This document shows, piece by piece, positions 47,404 to 56,050 of a DNA stretch of 64,000 nucleotides. Under the pieces are notes generated by a model. It worked only from the letters and a program-made list of their open reading frames with translations. It made no database searches and was not told the DNA's origin. Both the position numbers and the translations under genes were made by a program. The DNA comes from a virus. Positions within the stretch are counted from its first letter, which is position 1, and each line of letters begins with the position of its first letter. The DNA is taken from IMG/VR virus record IMGVR_UViG_3300047323_000361, positions 1 through 64,000 of that record. One strand, 5' to 3'.

Positions 47404-49080
47404 TCAGACGGTGGGCGCGGGGGCGTCACGGCCGACGGCCAGCAGCAGACCGCCCCAGCGGGCGGCACCGATGCCGTCGTTGTCCAGCCAGTCGGCACCC
47501 TCGGCGTAGGCCGTGCCGAGCAGGTCGTAGGAGTCGGCCAGGGTCATGCGCTCGACGTCGTCGCCGAGGCGCACCCACGCGTATTTGGAATTCAGTACCG
47601 CGCGGTACCGGTTTTCCTCCTCGGCGTCCTCGGCCATGAGCCGGGCGATTCCGACCGCTCCGCCGTCGAAGTACTCCAGCGGATTCCGGCCGTCGTTGCG
47701 GCTGTTGTCCGTAGCAGAATCCGACTTGGTGTTCTGCGGGGTCTCCTCGGCGATTTCCGGGGCGATCTCCTCGACGACGGGCGCGGGGGCCGGGGTCTCC
47801 TCGACGGGGGCCGGGGCGGGCGTCTCCGCCTTCTTGCGGGGGGTGCGCGGCTTCTTGGCCGGGTCGATCTCGTAGGCCTTGGGCTCCGGCACGGCGGTCT
47901 CGACGAGGGTGCAGCGGGTGAGGACGGTTGCCTTGATGCCCCTGTACTCGTCGTGCTCCTTGACCGTGCCACGGAAGGTGACGCGCACGCCCGTGTTCTC
48001 GCCGAGGGCGTTGTTGGACGCGAACCACTTCACGATGACGCCGGACAGTTCGTCGCGGACCTGGTAGATGGTGGTCGCGCCGTACAGGCCGTCGGTGTAG
48101 CGGATGGACTCGATCATGCCGGTGAAGGTGATCCGGGAGCCCTTGATGCCCTTGGCCTTGTCGGGCACGGTGCCGATCCACTCGGAGGGCTTCTCGTTGC
48201 GCGCCTTGCGGATCAGGGTCTGCTCGTTGAAGCGGGCCCAGGCCTGCGGGGCGGAGACGAGGATGCCGAAGTTGCGCGAGGAGACGCGCTTGCCGCCCGC
48301 GATGGCCTTCAGGTTGAGGACGTACTCCGAGGTGCCGCTGAAGTCGTCGGAGAGGATGAACGCGCGGATCTCGGCGGCCTTGCCCTTGGCCTCCGCAGCG
48401 AGCGGGCGCATGGCGTCGGCGAACTCCTTGTCGCGGCGGGCCTTGCCGGGGTTGATGGCGTTGCGCACGAGCGTCACGGTGGGGGTGGCGTGGTAGTCCT
48501 GGGAGCGGACGAAGCCGAAGGCCTTGACGCACGCCCAGGCGTAGGCGAGGACGGTCTCGGTGGACACGTCGCGGTCGCCTCCGCCGAAGCCGAAGAACTC
48601 CTTCTCCTCGTCGTCGTCGGCGGGGGTGGAGGGCCACGAGATGCCGGTCTCCCAGCCGAGGAAGTCCTTGATGCACTGGCGGCCGATCTGCTTCTCCTCG
48701 CCGGTCTCCTCGCTCTTGACCAGGAAGGTCTCGCGGCGCGTGCGCTTCTTCTGGCAGTGGTCGCACCAGCCCTCGCGCAGGCCGTCGCGGTCGACGGAGT
48801 GGACGCCGGGCGCGGTGCGCACGATCAGGCCCGCGTTCTCGTCCCAGTCCAGGGTGGCGAGGAAGGTCCAGCCGTTGTGCTTGGGGGCCTCGCCCGTGAA
48901 CTCGACGTCGTACATGATCTCGACGACCTCGAAGCCCATGTCGTCCTTGGTCTTCACCTCGACCTCGGTGACCTTGAGGTCCAGGCGGCCGGTCAGGCCC
49001 TTCTTCGACGCGCGGGCGTTGATCTTCTCGATCTTCTCCAGCGTGTTGGTGAGCTGGAAGTGGTCGATGCGAGCAGTCAC
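47404..49080 (-). CDS. 558-aa zinc-binding, probably nucleic-acid-binding protein
   Basis: 558 aa, largest gene in this block. The N-terminal part has W-C-D-H-C (about 104) and G-R-Q-C-I-K-D-F-L-G (about 133), a zinc site. The middle (about 280-410) has I-T-F-T-G-M-I-E-S-I and V-R-V-T-F-R-G-T-V-K-E-H, an OB-fold-like pattern. A Pro/Glu linker and an acidic C-terminal domain follow. Similar proteins occur in actinophages; single-stranded DNA or replication-related binding is my inference. Confidence 0.7.
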   Translation of the reverse strand: MTARIDHFQLTNTLEKIEKINARASKKGLTGRLDLKVTEVEVKTKDDMGFEVVEIMYDVEFTGEAPKHNGWTFLATLDWDENAGLIVRTAPGVHSVDRDGLREGWCDHCQKKRTRRETFLVKSEETGEEKQIGRQCIKDFLGWETGISWPSTPADDDEEKEFFGFGGGDRDVSTETVLAYAWACVKAFGFVRSQDYHATPTVTLVRNAINPGKARRDKEFADAMRPLAAEAKGKAAEIRAFILSDDFSGTSEYVLNLKAIAGGKRVSSRNFGILVSAPQAWARFNEQTLIRKARNEKPSEWIGTVPDKAKGIKGSRITFTGMIESIRYTDGLYGATTIYQVRDELSGVIVKWFASNNALGENTGVRVTFRGTVKEHDEYRGIKATVLTRCTLVETAVPEPKAYEIDPAKKPRTPRKKAETPAPAPVEETPAPAPVVEEIAPEIAEETPQNTKSDSATDNSRNDGRNPLEYFDGGAVGIARLMAEDAEEENRYRAVLNSKYAWVRLGDDVERMTLADSYDLLGTAYAEGADWLDNDGIGAARWGGLLLAVGRDAPAPTV

Positions 49081-49119
49081 GGGGGGCCTCCTGTTGCGGG
49101 GCGGTTGTTGACGGGCACG

Positions 49120-49148
49120 ACGTTACGGGTACGCATACCGCTTGTCAA
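49120..49148 (-). promoter_or_regulatory. Promoter of the 558-aa gene
   Basis: TTGACA, 17 bases, TAACGT. Confidence 0.8.
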
Positions 49149-49192
49149 CCGCTTCCGCTCAGCGGCTTTCCATGCTTCTATGTGCGGACACG

Positions 49193-49234
49193 AAAGGCCC
49201 CCACCGGCCAGCTCGACACGGTGGGGGCCTTTTG
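49193..49234 (-). terminator. Terminator
   Basis: AAGGCCCCCACCG / CGGTGGGGGCCTT followed by TT on the plus strand; shares its sequence and flank (GGCCAG, GCATGCCC) with the one at 47.35 kb. Confidence 0.85.
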
Positions 49235-49246
49235 CATGCCCGGGGA

Positions 49247-49738
49247 CTACTCGACCCGATACAGCGACCCGCTGATGTTGCGGCGCACGAGGCGTTGCAG
49301 GTGACGCCAGCCGGTGATCCTGTCCTGCGGGGCAGGGACGGCGTGGGCGGCCTCCCACACCGTCTGAGTGCGCCGGGCCAGCGCGGACCACTGGTTTGCG
49401 TCGATCAGCGAAGCGCAGTCCGGGCAGGCGGCCCAGTCATCCTTGTAGGCCTGCATCCGACCGGTCCTCGGGTCGATCCCGGCGAGAAATTCCGACACGG
49501 GCAGGAACCAGATTTCCGTCTCCAGATCCGTGTTGCAGAAGTCGCAGCGGCCCAGCAGTTTTCCGGTTTTCGCGTTGACCGGAACCGCCTTATGGCCCAC
49601 CAGCGAATCCTGCGCGAAGTGCTCCCAGGATTCCGATCCGTCCTTGGCCTTGATGAACGCCAGCGCCCGGTGGCAGATCTTGCAGACCATGCTCTCGTCG
49701 GGCGCGGTGTCCAGCATCCGCCGCTCTTCCTCGGTCAC
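49247..49738 (-). CDS. 163-aa protein with three CxxC pairs
   Basis: 163 aa from a GTG overlapping the upstream TGA. C-K-I-C-H (about 20), C-D-F-C-N (about 66) and C-P-D-C-A (about 106) should hold one or two zinc ions. The C-terminus is basic (H-L-Q-R-L-V-R-R-N). Nucleic-acid binding is likely. Confidence 0.7.
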   Translation of the reverse strand: MTEEERRMLDTAPDESMVCKICHRALAFIKAKDGSESWEHFAQDSLVGHKAVPVNAKTGKLLGRCDFCNTDLETEIWFLPVSEFLAGIDPRTGRMQAYKDDWAACPDCASLIDANQWSALARRTQTVWEAAHAVPAPQDRITGWRHLQRLVRRNISGSLYRVE

Positions 49739-50142
49739 CGGGTGATCTCCTGGCCCGGCTTGAGGATGCGGAACTGGGTGCCGTCCTCGGCCATCAGCTC
49801 CTCGCCGTTCTCCATGTCGGTGATGTGCGCGGCCAGCTCGCCGTAGCGGAAGTCCCGGCGCTGCATCTCGTTGGTGAGGGCGCCCCAGGCGGCGTCGTGG
49901 CCGCTCTTCTCCGAGGTGCCCACCGTGCGCCATCCGGCGCCCTCGTGGTTGTCCTTGATCTGGGCCCAGTGCACCGGGGCGGTGCTCGGCGCGTTGTCGA
50001 GGTACCAGCTCCTGGCGTCCTGGAACAGCTTGGTCGTGAAGTCGGAGCTGTCCAGCGTCGGGAACTTCTCGCGGTGGCCGTCGATCAGCAGGGCGGAGAC
50101 CTGCGCGAGGGTGAGGCTGATGTCGAACGTCGGCTCGCTCAT
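49735..50142 (-). CDS. 135-aa protein, unrecognised
   Basis: 135 aa. N-terminal S-L-T-L-A-Q-V-S-A-L-L, middle W-Y-L-D-N-A-P, C-terminal F-R-I-L-K-P-G-Q-E. First gene of a two-gene operon with a strong promoter. Confidence 0.65.
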   Translation of the reverse strand: MSEPTFDISLTLAQVSALLIDGHREKFPTLDSSDFTTKLFQDARSWYLDNAPSTAPVHWAQIKDNHEGAGWRTVGTSEKSGHDAAWGALTNEMQRRDFRYGELAAHITDMENGEELMAEDGTQFRILKPGQEITR

Positions 50143-50184
50143 CGTTCGCTCCTTGTTAGGGCGGGGTGGTTGGTGACGAGGACG

Positions 50185-50213
50185 AACCTAGTCACTGCAA
50201 TACGCATTGTCAA
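50185..50213 (-). promoter_or_regulatory. Promoter
   Basis: TTGACA, 17 bases, TAGGTT, before the 135-aa gene. Confidence 0.8.
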
Positions 50214-50227
50214 GCGATCTCGTAAAA

Positions 50228-50446
50228 CTACTTGTCAGCGGTGTACTTCCGGCGCACGATTCGGACCGGGGGCTTCTGCACGACCATGACGTCCTGGCCG
50301 GGCTTGACGGCGACGGTCTCGACGTCCGTGGCACCGTCGGCCCGGAGCTGGTCGACGCGGTGCTGGGCGCTGGCCTTGTCGTAGCCGCATACGGACACAT
50401 GCCGTACGCCCTTGGTGTCGGTCCACAGGACCTTGATGTTGATCAC
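50228..50446 (-). CDS. 72-aa protein, unrecognised
   Basis: 72 aa, beta-alpha-beta-like (I-N-I-K-V-L-W-T-D, A-S-A-Q-H-R-V-D-Q-L, V-E-T-V-A-V-K) with a basic end. Last in a three-gene operon. Confidence 0.65.
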   Translation of the reverse strand: MINIKVLWTDTKGVRHVSVCGYDKASAQHRVDQLRADGATDVETVAVKPGQDVMVVQKPPVRIVRRKYTADK

Positions 50447-50461
50447 GGAGTGCTCTCCTGC

Positions 50462-50866
50462 TCAAGTGGTCTTGGACCAGCGGGTGTTCGAGTAGCGCTG
50501 GTACTCCTCGGGGGTCAGCCGCTCCTCGATGCGGTTGTATCCCTTGGTGCCCACCTGGGTGAAGTCGATGACCCACTCCAGGCCCTCGCGGATCAATTTC
50601 TCGCGGGTGGACACACCTCTGATGATCAGGCTGTTGGCCGTCCGGTGCCCGAGCGCGTCGTGGCCGAGGAGGTCGTGCAGCTCGGTGCCAGCGCACGAGG
50701 AACAACCGGCGTCGGACACGTACTGCTGCTCGGCCATCTGCTCGCGGATGCGCGGGGCGAGGAAGTCGAACCACATGTGGGCTTGCGCTTTGGCCTTGGG
50801 CCTGCTCCAGCCGTGCGCAACCATGTACGCGCGCAGCTCCTCGACGATCTCAGCGTCGGTGGCCAT
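50462..50866 (-). CDS. 134-aa protein with CxxC
   Basis: 134 aa. Helical first part (V-E-E-L-R-A-Y-M-V-A-H-G-W), then G-C-S-S-C-A-G-T near residue 57, then I-D-F-T-Q-V-G. Unknown. Confidence 0.65.
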   Translation of the reverse strand: MATDAEIVEELRAYMVAHGWSRPKAKAQAHMWFDFLAPRIREQMAEQQYVSDAGCSSCAGTELHDLLGHDALGHRTANSLIIRGVSTREKLIREGLEWVIDFTQVGTKGYNRIEERLTPEEYQRYSNTRWSKTT

Positions 50867-50879
50867 GATGTGCTCCTGC

Positions 50880-51122
50880 TCAGACAAGGGTGGTGGCGTT
50901 GGCGACGTGCGGGCAGCCCTGCGCAATGTAGTCCTGCCAACTGACAATGTTGTTCCGCGTGGCCTGGATGCGGGTCATGAACAGCCGCTGCTTGCGGGCG
51001 GTCTTCTCTCCGCGCCAGCGGCGCTCCAGGGCGGCCAGTTCGCATGTGCGCTGGGAGATCAGCTTGTCCGCTGCCTTCTGCCGGTCGGCGAGGCGGTGGG
51101 AACGGAACGGGCTGGTGGCCAT
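50880..51122 (-). CDS. 80-aa basic helical protein
   Basis: 80 aa, strongly basic (R-R-W-R-G-E-K-T-A-R-K-Q-R) with Cys27 and G-C-P-H near the end. First gene after a TTGACA promoter. Possibly DNA binding. Confidence 0.65.
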   Translation of the reverse strand: MATSPFRSHRLADRQKAADKLISQRTCELAALERRWRGEKTARKQRLFMTRIQATRNNIVSWQDYIAQGCPHVANATTLV

Positions 51123-51161
51123 CTGCGGCGCCTCCTGGTGTGGGGTGCTCTTGCAGGAGAA

Positions 51162-51190
51162 ACGCTAAGGGGACCGCTTGAGGTTGTCAA
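51162..51190 (-). promoter_or_regulatory. Promoter inside an inverted repeat
   Basis: TTGACA, 17 bases, TAGCGT. AGGGGA-CCGCTT and AAGCGA-TCCCCT form an imperfect inverted repeat (51167-51199) covering the promoter, an operator or a terminator for the gene upstream. Confidence 0.75.
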
Positions 51191-51213
51191 GCGATCCCCT
51201 GATATTGCTTGCG

Positions 51214-51534
51214 TCAGTTGCCGACCAGCCTTGCGCGTGCCTCCAGCGCTCGCTGGAGCAGTGCCTGCTCGCCTTCGTCGACCATCTGCTGTTCCGCGAT
51301 GAGTTGCTCAAGGGGCGGAAGCGCCAGCCGGATGCCGTCCGGCAGGCCGTCGGTCAGCTCCTTGAGCGGGGCGCCTTCGAGCGGGATCCGAACGTTGAGC
51401 CCCACGTCGGCGACGGTGATATCGAAGGACAGCACGTCGGTCAAGTAGACCGAGACGGTGCCCCCTGTGGACAGCAATTCGGTCAGCTCGTCCGTGGTGA
51501 GTTCGACCTGATCGAACTCTTCGTCGTCCGGCAT
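51214..51534 (-). CDS. 106-aa acidic protein
   Basis: 106 aa. TGATG overlap with the upstream gene sets the start. Acidic beginning (P-D-D-E-E-F-D-Q-V-E-L), then beta strands and a helical end. Last gene of a six-gene operon. Confidence 0.65.
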   Translation of the reverse strand: MPDDEEFDQVELTTDELTELLSTGGTVSVYLTDVLSFDITVADVGLNVRIPLEGAPLKELTDGLPDGIRLALPPLEQLIAEQQMVDEGEQALLQRALEARARLVGN

Positions 51535-51872
51535 CACTCGCTCATCAGTTGTTCGGTCTCGTCGACCGTCTCGCTGACGGCGTCGAAGGCGGCCGTCCAG
51601 GCGGCGTTGACGGCCTCGTAGGGCAGCGGGTGGTCCGCGAGGTCGACGCCGGGGGGAACGGGGCCGTCAAGGGCGAACGTGCCGTCCAGCGGGTCCCACT
51701 TCAGCCCGGCCGCCGCCAGCTCCGCGTTGAACCGTGCGGAGTGCTGTCGGGCCAGCTCAGCGACCAGGGCGGCCGGAGGGCTGTCGTACCCCGCCTGGGT
51801 CTCCAGGAAGCCCGTCCACTCCTGCTGGAGGGTGGGGAGGTCGAAGCCGGGGAGTTGGTGGTTGATGCTCAT
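51534..51872 (-). CDS. 112-aa acidic protein
   Basis: 112 aa, helical, W-T-G-F-L-E-T-Q-A-G, then P-D-L-like loops and an acidic end (E-T-V-D-E-T-E-Q-L). Unknown. Confidence 0.65.
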   Translation of the reverse strand: MSINHQLPGFDLPTLQQEWTGFLETQAGYDSPPAALVAELARQHSARFNAELAAAGLKWDPLDGTFALDGPVPPGVDLADHPLPYEAVNAAWTAAFDAVSETVDETEQLMSE

Positions 51873-51874
51873 GG

Positions 51875-52117
51875 TCAGTAGTCCTCATCCCATCGCTCCC
51901 CCGCGTACGTGGGGTCGAAGCCTGCCGGGGGCACGTCGGAGAAGGGGGCGTACTTGCGTACGATCTCCTCCTGCTTCTTCAGCCGCGCCGTCCAGTGGGT
52001 GGCGCAGCGCGGGAAGGACTGGCCGGTGCCGGACAGCGGGTCGCGGTACTCCACGGGGCCGCTGCACTCGCCCGTGTGGTCCTCCAGGCACTTCGGCTCT
52101 TCGTGCTGCTCGCTCAC
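51875..52117 (-). CDS. 80-aa zinc-finger-like protein
   Basis: 80 aa from GTG overlapping the upstream TGA. Cys10, His14, Cys18 and a later R-C-A-T-H may bind zinc. Ends acidic. Confidence 0.65.
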   Translation of the reverse strand: MSEQHEEPKCLEDHTGECSGPVEYRDPLSGTGQSFPRCATHWTARLKKQEEIVRKYAPFSDVPPAGFDPTYAGERWDEDY

Positions 52118-52356
52118 TTCGGCTCCGTCTCGCGCAGGTGCTGCTCTCCGGCCGCGACGTCGCCCCACTGGGCACCGTTCTCGGCGTGGGCCAGGATCTC
52201 CTCGGCGGGGGCGTAGCCGGTCTGCTCGTCCACGCTCTTGAAGACGCCCGCGTTGTCCAACGTCTCCAGTGCGGTGATGGCGCGCTCGCTGTTGTCGCCG
52301 TCCCAGCCCTTGCGCAGCCAGGCCAGCGCCTCGATGACGTCGTTGCTGTATGTCAT
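52114..52356 (-). CDS. 80-aa protein, unrecognised
   Basis: 80 aa, helical; A-L-A-W-L-R-K-G-W-D-G and A-E-E-I-L-A-H-A. Coupled to the next gene by a GTGA overlap. Confidence 0.65.
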   Translation of the reverse strand: MTYSNDVIEALAWLRKGWDGDNSERAITALETLDNAGVFKSVDEQTGYAPAEEILAHAENGAQWGDVAAGEQHLRETEPK

Positions 52357-52358
52357 GG

Positions 52359-52763
52359 TCAGTTCTCCTCGTCGATGATCTCGATGACGTCCGTGCGGGA
52401 CAGCATCTTCGTCGCCGCGTTGTGTCGGGCGTTCGCCTGTACCTGCACGATGCCGCCGTTCTCGACGCGGGACGTACGCAGCCAGGAGAAGGTGTCTCCG
52501 CGTACCTTGCGAACGGCCGCGAGGAACGCGTCGAAGCCGACCTGCTCCAGGGTGCCTCCGGCGGCGTCGCGGATCTCCAGGAACGCCACTGCGGTCGCTT
52601 CGGCGTTGGTGACGGCGTCCAGCACGTGCGGGGAGGTCATGCGGCTGCCGATGTTGAGCGGCGCGCGCAGCAGCTCAGCGAAGTCGTTGCGGGCCTTCTC
52701 GGCCTCCTTGACGGCGTCGCTGATGGTCCGCTCGATGTACCCGGCGGTGGCCTTGGCGTCCAT
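52359..52763 (-). CDS. 134-aa protein, unrecognised
   Basis: 134 aa. Helical N-terminal (I-S-D-A-V-K-E-A-E-K-A-R-N-D-F-A) and alpha/beta rest with F-L-E-I-R-D-A-A-G-G. Unknown. Confidence 0.65.
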   Translation of the reverse strand: MDAKATAGYIERTISDAVKEAEKARNDFAELLRAPLNIGSRMTSPHVLDAVTNAEATAVAFLEIRDAAGGTLEQVGFDAFLAAVRKVRGDTFSWLRTSRVENGGIVQVQANARHNAATKMLSRTDVIEIIDEEN

Positions 52764-52766
52764 GGG

Positions 52767-52910
52767 TTACTCCTGGTCTCGTATCGCTGCGTGCTTGGCA
52801 GTCTTGCGGGTGCGCTGCTTGCGGGGGCGGGAATCGTGTCCTCCGGCCGCTCCGCTGCGCCGACGTTCCTGCACGGCGCGGATGTGCTCGGGGTCCTGCT
52901 GGGCATGCAT
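52767..52910 (-). CDS. 47-aa very basic protein
   Basis: 47 aa behind AGGAGG. R-A-V-Q-E-R-R-R-S-G and R-P-R-K-Q-R-T-R-K-T-A-K make it strongly basic, likely nucleic-acid binding. First gene of the operon. Confidence 0.6.
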   Translation of the reverse strand: MHAQQDPEHIRAVQERRRSGAAGGHDSRPRKQRTRKTAKHAAIRDQE

Positions 52911-52927
52911 GGGTGCCTCCTGGGGCT

Positions 52928-52964
52928 GGTACGGGAGATACCAGGTTATTGGTCCTCCCGTACC
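52928..52964. promoter_or_regulatory. Inverted repeat at operon start
   Basis: GGTACGGGAG / CTCCCGTACC, perfect 10-bp arms, 17-base loop holding AATAAC after TTGGGA. Either an operator on a weak promoter or a terminator of the 288-aa gene. Confidence 0.5.
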
Positions 52965-52979
52965 GCTTCCCAACTACGG

Positions 52980-53846
52980 CTACCTGCGGTCGGCGCGCTT
53001 CTTGGCCTCGGCGAGGACGGTCTCGGTGTCCTTGCCCTCCTTGTGGGCGACGGCCTTGGCGACGTCGTCCAGGGACTCCTTGCGGTAGGAGGGGTGCGCG
53101 CCGCCCTTGTTCCAGAAGTAGTAGTCCGTGAGCCAGCCACGGGCCGCGTGCAGGGTCTCCAGGGTGTCGTACGCGTCGTGGGCCGGGTGGACCTTGACGA
53201 CCACGCCGTTGCGGACGACCTGGCGCTCGGGGTAGTGGCCCTTGAAGACCTTCAGCGGGGTGCCGTCGGGGTTGGCGATGGCCTTGGCGGCCTTCTTCGC
53301 CTCGCGCTCGGCCTTCTTGGCTTCGCGCTCCAGGCGGGCGGCCTTCTTGTCGACGGACTCCAGAAGGGTCTTGCGCTTGAGCGTGTCGGTGGGGGCCCAG
53401 GGGAAGCAGCGGGTGCAGGCCTTCTCCCCGGCCAGCTCGACGAGGTCCTCGGCCGTCATGCCGGACTGCTCGACCAGCCAGGCGTACTGGGTGGTGGGGA
53501 AGCAGGTGTCGCAGTACTGGTCCTTGTGGACGTGGCCGTTGGTGTTGTCGACGAGGTAGTACCGGGTCCAGCGGCGCGAGTGGTACCTGGCCTCGCGGGG
53601 GTAGATCTCGCCCTGGAGGATCTCCTGGATGCGCTCCTGGAGGGTCTCGATCTCGGCGACCAGCTCGGCGCGGCGCTCCGGCGAGCGGCTCGGCAGGAGG
53701 GAGTCGTAGGAGCCGGGCTCGGTGTCGTCGATGATGTTGATGAACTGCTGGGCGCGGTGCTGCTGGGCGGTCAGGTCGGCGGTCTTGACGTAGGCCGCGT
53801 ACAGCGCGGTGTCGATCTCGGCCGGGGTGGCGTTGGTGAGGTCCAT
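52980..53846 (-). CDS. 288-aa zinc and Lys-rich protein
   Basis: 288 aa. Q-Y-C-D-T-C-F (about 110) and K-A-C-T-R-C-F (about 140) make a four-Cys zinc site. A long basic coiled coil follows (about 155-190, E-R-E-A-K-K-A-E-R-E-A-K-K). Likely binds nucleic acid. Own strong promoter whose -35 box lies inside the end of the 111-aa gene. Confidence 0.65.
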   Translation of the reverse strand: MDLTNATPAEIDTALYAAYVKTADLTAQQHRAQQFINIIDDTEPGSYDSLLPSRSPERRAELVAEIETLQERIQEILQGEIYPREARYHSRRWTRYYLVDNTNGHVHKDQYCDTCFPTTQYAWLVEQSGMTAEDLVELAGEKACTRCFPWAPTDTLKRKTLLESVDKKAARLEREAKKAEREAKKAAKAIANPDGTPLKVFKGHYPERQVVRNGVVVKVHPAHDAYDTLETLHAARGWLTDYYFWNKGGAHPSYRKESLDDVAKAVAHKEGKDTETVLAEAKKRADRR

Positions 53847-53886
53847 CGTGTTGCCTCCTGGTGTGGAGCGGTTGGTGACAGGTACG

Positions 53887-53915
53887 ACCTTACGGGGGCG
53901 CCTACTGCTTGTCAA
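53887..53915 (-). promoter_or_regulatory. Promoter of the 288-aa gene
   Basis: TTGACA, 17 bases, TAAGGT. The -35 box overlaps the last codons of the 111-aa gene. Confidence 0.8.
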
Positions 53916-54237
53916 GCGAAATGGGGTTACCGCTTGCGTCGATGTACTGCTCGATGTCGTAGCCCATGTTCAGGCTGTTCAGCCGCTTCGCGCCGATCGA
54001 CTTCACACGCAGTTCCAGGCGCTTGGTCCAGTCGGCGACATCGGCCGGGGAGACCGGGCCGATCTCGCACTGGCGCAGCCAGAGGATGGGGTCGAAGCGG
54101 TCGCTGGTGCCGGTGAGGGCGTCGGCGATGTTGAAGGCGATGTTGCGGCGGGCGTTGAAGTCCTGGTCGTCGGAGTCGGCGATGGCTGCGGACAGGGTCT
54201 CGTAGTCGCTGCGGCTCATGTTGCGGGGCGCGGGCAT
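53902..54237 (-). CDS. 111-aa protein, unrecognised
   Basis: 111 aa, helical: S-R-S-D-Y-E-T-L-S-A-A-I-A, N-I-A-F-N-I-A-D-A-L, then a charged C-terminal half. Unknown. Confidence 0.65.
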   Translation of the reverse strand: MPAPRNMSRSDYETLSAAIADSDDQDFNARRNIAFNIADALTGTSDRFDPILWLRQCEIGPVSPADVADWTKRLELRVKSIGAKRLNSLNMGYDIEQYIDASGNPISLDKQ

Positions 54238-54280
54238 GGCGGGCTCCTCCTGGTGCGGGGATTGATGTTCGCGGGAACAG

Positions 54281-54322
54281 TACGGGCCGCCCGGCTCAGG
54301 TGTCGAGTCGGACGGCCCGTAC
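54281..54322 (-). terminator. Terminator
   Basis: GTACGGGCCG / CGGCCCGTAC, 10-bp stem after the 77-aa gene. Confidence 0.8.
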
Positions 54323-54340
54323 GCAGAGGGTGCGTATGGA

Positions 54341-54574
54341 TCACGTGGTGGGGCGGGTCAGGTGGTAGAACTTGCTGCCGTGGACGCGGATGGTGTAGCG
54401 GGTCGCGTCGGAGGACTCCACGAGCCGCGCCCTGTCGTAGATGGCGAGGTCCTTCCAGGCCTGCTCGGCGTCGGCCGGGACCATCTGGGCCGAGCTGGGG
54501 TCGTAGCCCAGGATCTCGGTGAACTCAGCCTTGATCTGGAGCATCTTCTTCGAGCCCCGGGGGATGGTGCGCAT
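54341..54574 (-). CDS. 77-aa protein, unrecognised
   Basis: 77 aa. Starts M-R-T-I-P-R-G-S-K-K-M and has G-Y-D-P-S-S-A-Q-M-V, ends H-G-S-K-F-Y-H-L-T. Small alpha/beta protein. Confidence 0.65.
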   Translation of the reverse strand: MRTIPRGSKKMLQIKAEFTEILGYDPSSAQMVPADAEQAWKDLAIYDRARLVESSDATRYTIRVHGSKFYHLTRPTT

Positions 54575-54591
54575 GGGTGTCTCCTGTCTGG

Positions 54592-55446
54592 TCAGGCGGC
54601 GATGCGGGTGCGGCTGCCGCCGATGGCGTGCTGGCTGCTGAGGCGGGCGGACTGCGCGGCGCTGTCTCCGGCCTGGCGGGCGGAGGTGCTGTAGGTGCTG
54701 CTGGTGGCGCCCTTCCAGGAGCCGCGCGCCCTGGAGGTCTTCGAGTAGTAGTCGCGGACCTCCTGCACCTTGTCCGCGAGGACCAGGGCGGCGGAGACCT
54801 CGATCTCGTACTCGACGCCGTTGTCCTTGCCGATGCTGGGCACGGTGTAGGTGTTCTTCTTGGCCTCCTCCAGTGCCTCCTGGCGGGCCGACCACAGGCG
54901 GGAGGAGATGCGGAGGGTGAAGGCGTCGTAGAAGTTGGCGCGGGCGGTGCGGCCGTCCATGGGCTTGGTGACGGTCTGGTAGTCCCACTCGCCCCAGTAC
55001 GCGTCCCAGACCTTCTTCTTGCCGGTCACCTGCTCCTTCTTGTACTCACCGGTCTTCAGCCAGGCGTTGGCGGACTCGGTCATCTGCACGAGCAGGGAGG
55101 CGTAGAGGGCCTCGACCACCTCGATGTCGCTGGGCATCCCGAACGCGATGACGAAGGTGGAGTTCATCGCGATGTTCAACTGGACGTCGTTGTTGTCGGC
55201 GACGGCCATGAACAGTTCGACCAGGCGGGCGTTGTTGTTCTTGCGGGGCTGGCCGATGGAGATGCGCTTGTGGGTGGGCTGCTCGCGCTGCTCCCGCTTG
55301 GCGGTGTGCTGGCGGGCTACGGCCAGGTCGATGCTGGTGAGGGTGGCCATGGCCTGCGCCTTGCGCATGTATGCCTCGGCCTCTTCGGGGGTGGAGGCGT
55401 TCTCGGCCTTGTTGAGGATCTTGGCCAGCTTGTCGAGGGTGCTCAT
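54592..55446 (-). CDS. DUF2786 protein
   Basis: 284 aa. The N-terminal 40 residues are the DUF2786 helix pair (K-L-A-K-I-L-N-K-A-E, P-E-E-A-E-A-Y-M-R-K-A-Q). A middle domain (about 70-180) and a low-complexity Ser/Ala end follow. DUF2786 proteins are frequent in actinobacterial phages and plasmids; role unknown. It forms an operon with the 77-aa gene. Confidence 0.8.
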   Translation of the reverse strand: MSTLDKLAKILNKAENASTPEEAEAYMRKAQAMATLTSIDLAVARQHTAKREQREQPTHKRISIGQPRKNNNARLVELFMAVADNNDVQLNIAMNSTFVIAFGMPSDIEVVEALYASLLVQMTESANAWLKTGEYKKEQVTGKKKVWDAYWGEWDYQTVTKPMDGRTARANFYDAFTLRISSRLWSARQEALEEAKKNTYTVPSIGKDNGVEYEIEVSAALVLADKVQEVRDYYSKTSRARGSWKGATSSTYSTSARQAGDSAAQSARLSSQHAIGGSRTRIAA

Positions 55447-55486
55447 GTGGTGCTCCTCCTGGTGTGAGGCGGTTGGTGTGTGTTGA

Positions 55487-55515
55487 ACGCTACGGACTCG
55501 GGGAACCCTTGTCAA
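55487..55515 (-). promoter_or_regulatory. Promoter of the DUF2786 gene
   Basis: TTGACA, 17 bases, TAGCGT. Confidence 0.8.
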
Positions 55516-55534
55516 GCGATTCCCTGAAGCCGTT

Positions 55535-56050
55535 TTACACGCTGGCGAGGCTGCCGAAGCGGACGCCGTGCTGGGCGTACGAGTCGGTGAGCAGCAGGCC
55601 GACCTCGGGGCCCATGACCTCGCGCACCATGTACAGGAAGGTGCTGGCGAACGCGGGGCCGTGGGCCTCGCCATGGTTGGCCAGGTGGTGGCTCAGTTCG
55701 TGCAGGATGACGATCTCCCGCAGGGCCCAGCCGCTGCTGGTCGTGCGGTCGGGGATGACCAGGGTGCGGGTCAGGGGCTCGTAGTGGGCGAAGCGCCGCC
55801 CCGCCCGGCGTCGTACGCGGACCGGCAGGACGGTGCGCTCGGGCCACATGTCCTTGACCCAGTTGAGGCCGAGGACGGCGTCGATGTAGCGCTGGATGGA
55901 CTCCAGGTCGCCGAACTTGCGCTCCAGGGGCACCAGCAGGCTGGAGCCGTAGAAGTCGAAGGTGGGCACGTCGGCCTTGGCGAGGGATGCGAGGGTGTCG
56001 CGGACGAGGTACTCGGCGTCGTAGACGCGCTGGCGCTGGTTGTCTCGCAT
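55535..56050 (-). CDS. Zinc metallohydrolase of the TIGR04338 type
   Basis: 171 aa. H-E-L-S-H-H (about 127-132) is an HExxH zinc site; N-H-G-E-A-H-G-P-A-F eight residues later supplies the third ligand. This is the pattern of the actinobacterial family TIGR04338 (predicted metallohydrolase). It adjoins a DUF2786 gene, a pairing I recall in other actinobacterial elements. Confidence 0.82.
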   Translation of the reverse strand: MRDNQRQRVYDAEYLVRDTLASLAKADVPTFDFYGSSLLVPLERKFGDLESIQRYIDAVLGLNWVKDMWPERTVLPVRVRRRAGRRFAHYEPLTRTLVIPDRTTSSGWALREIVILHELSHHLANHGEAHGPAFASTFLYMVREVMGPEVGLLLTDSYAQHGVRFGSLASV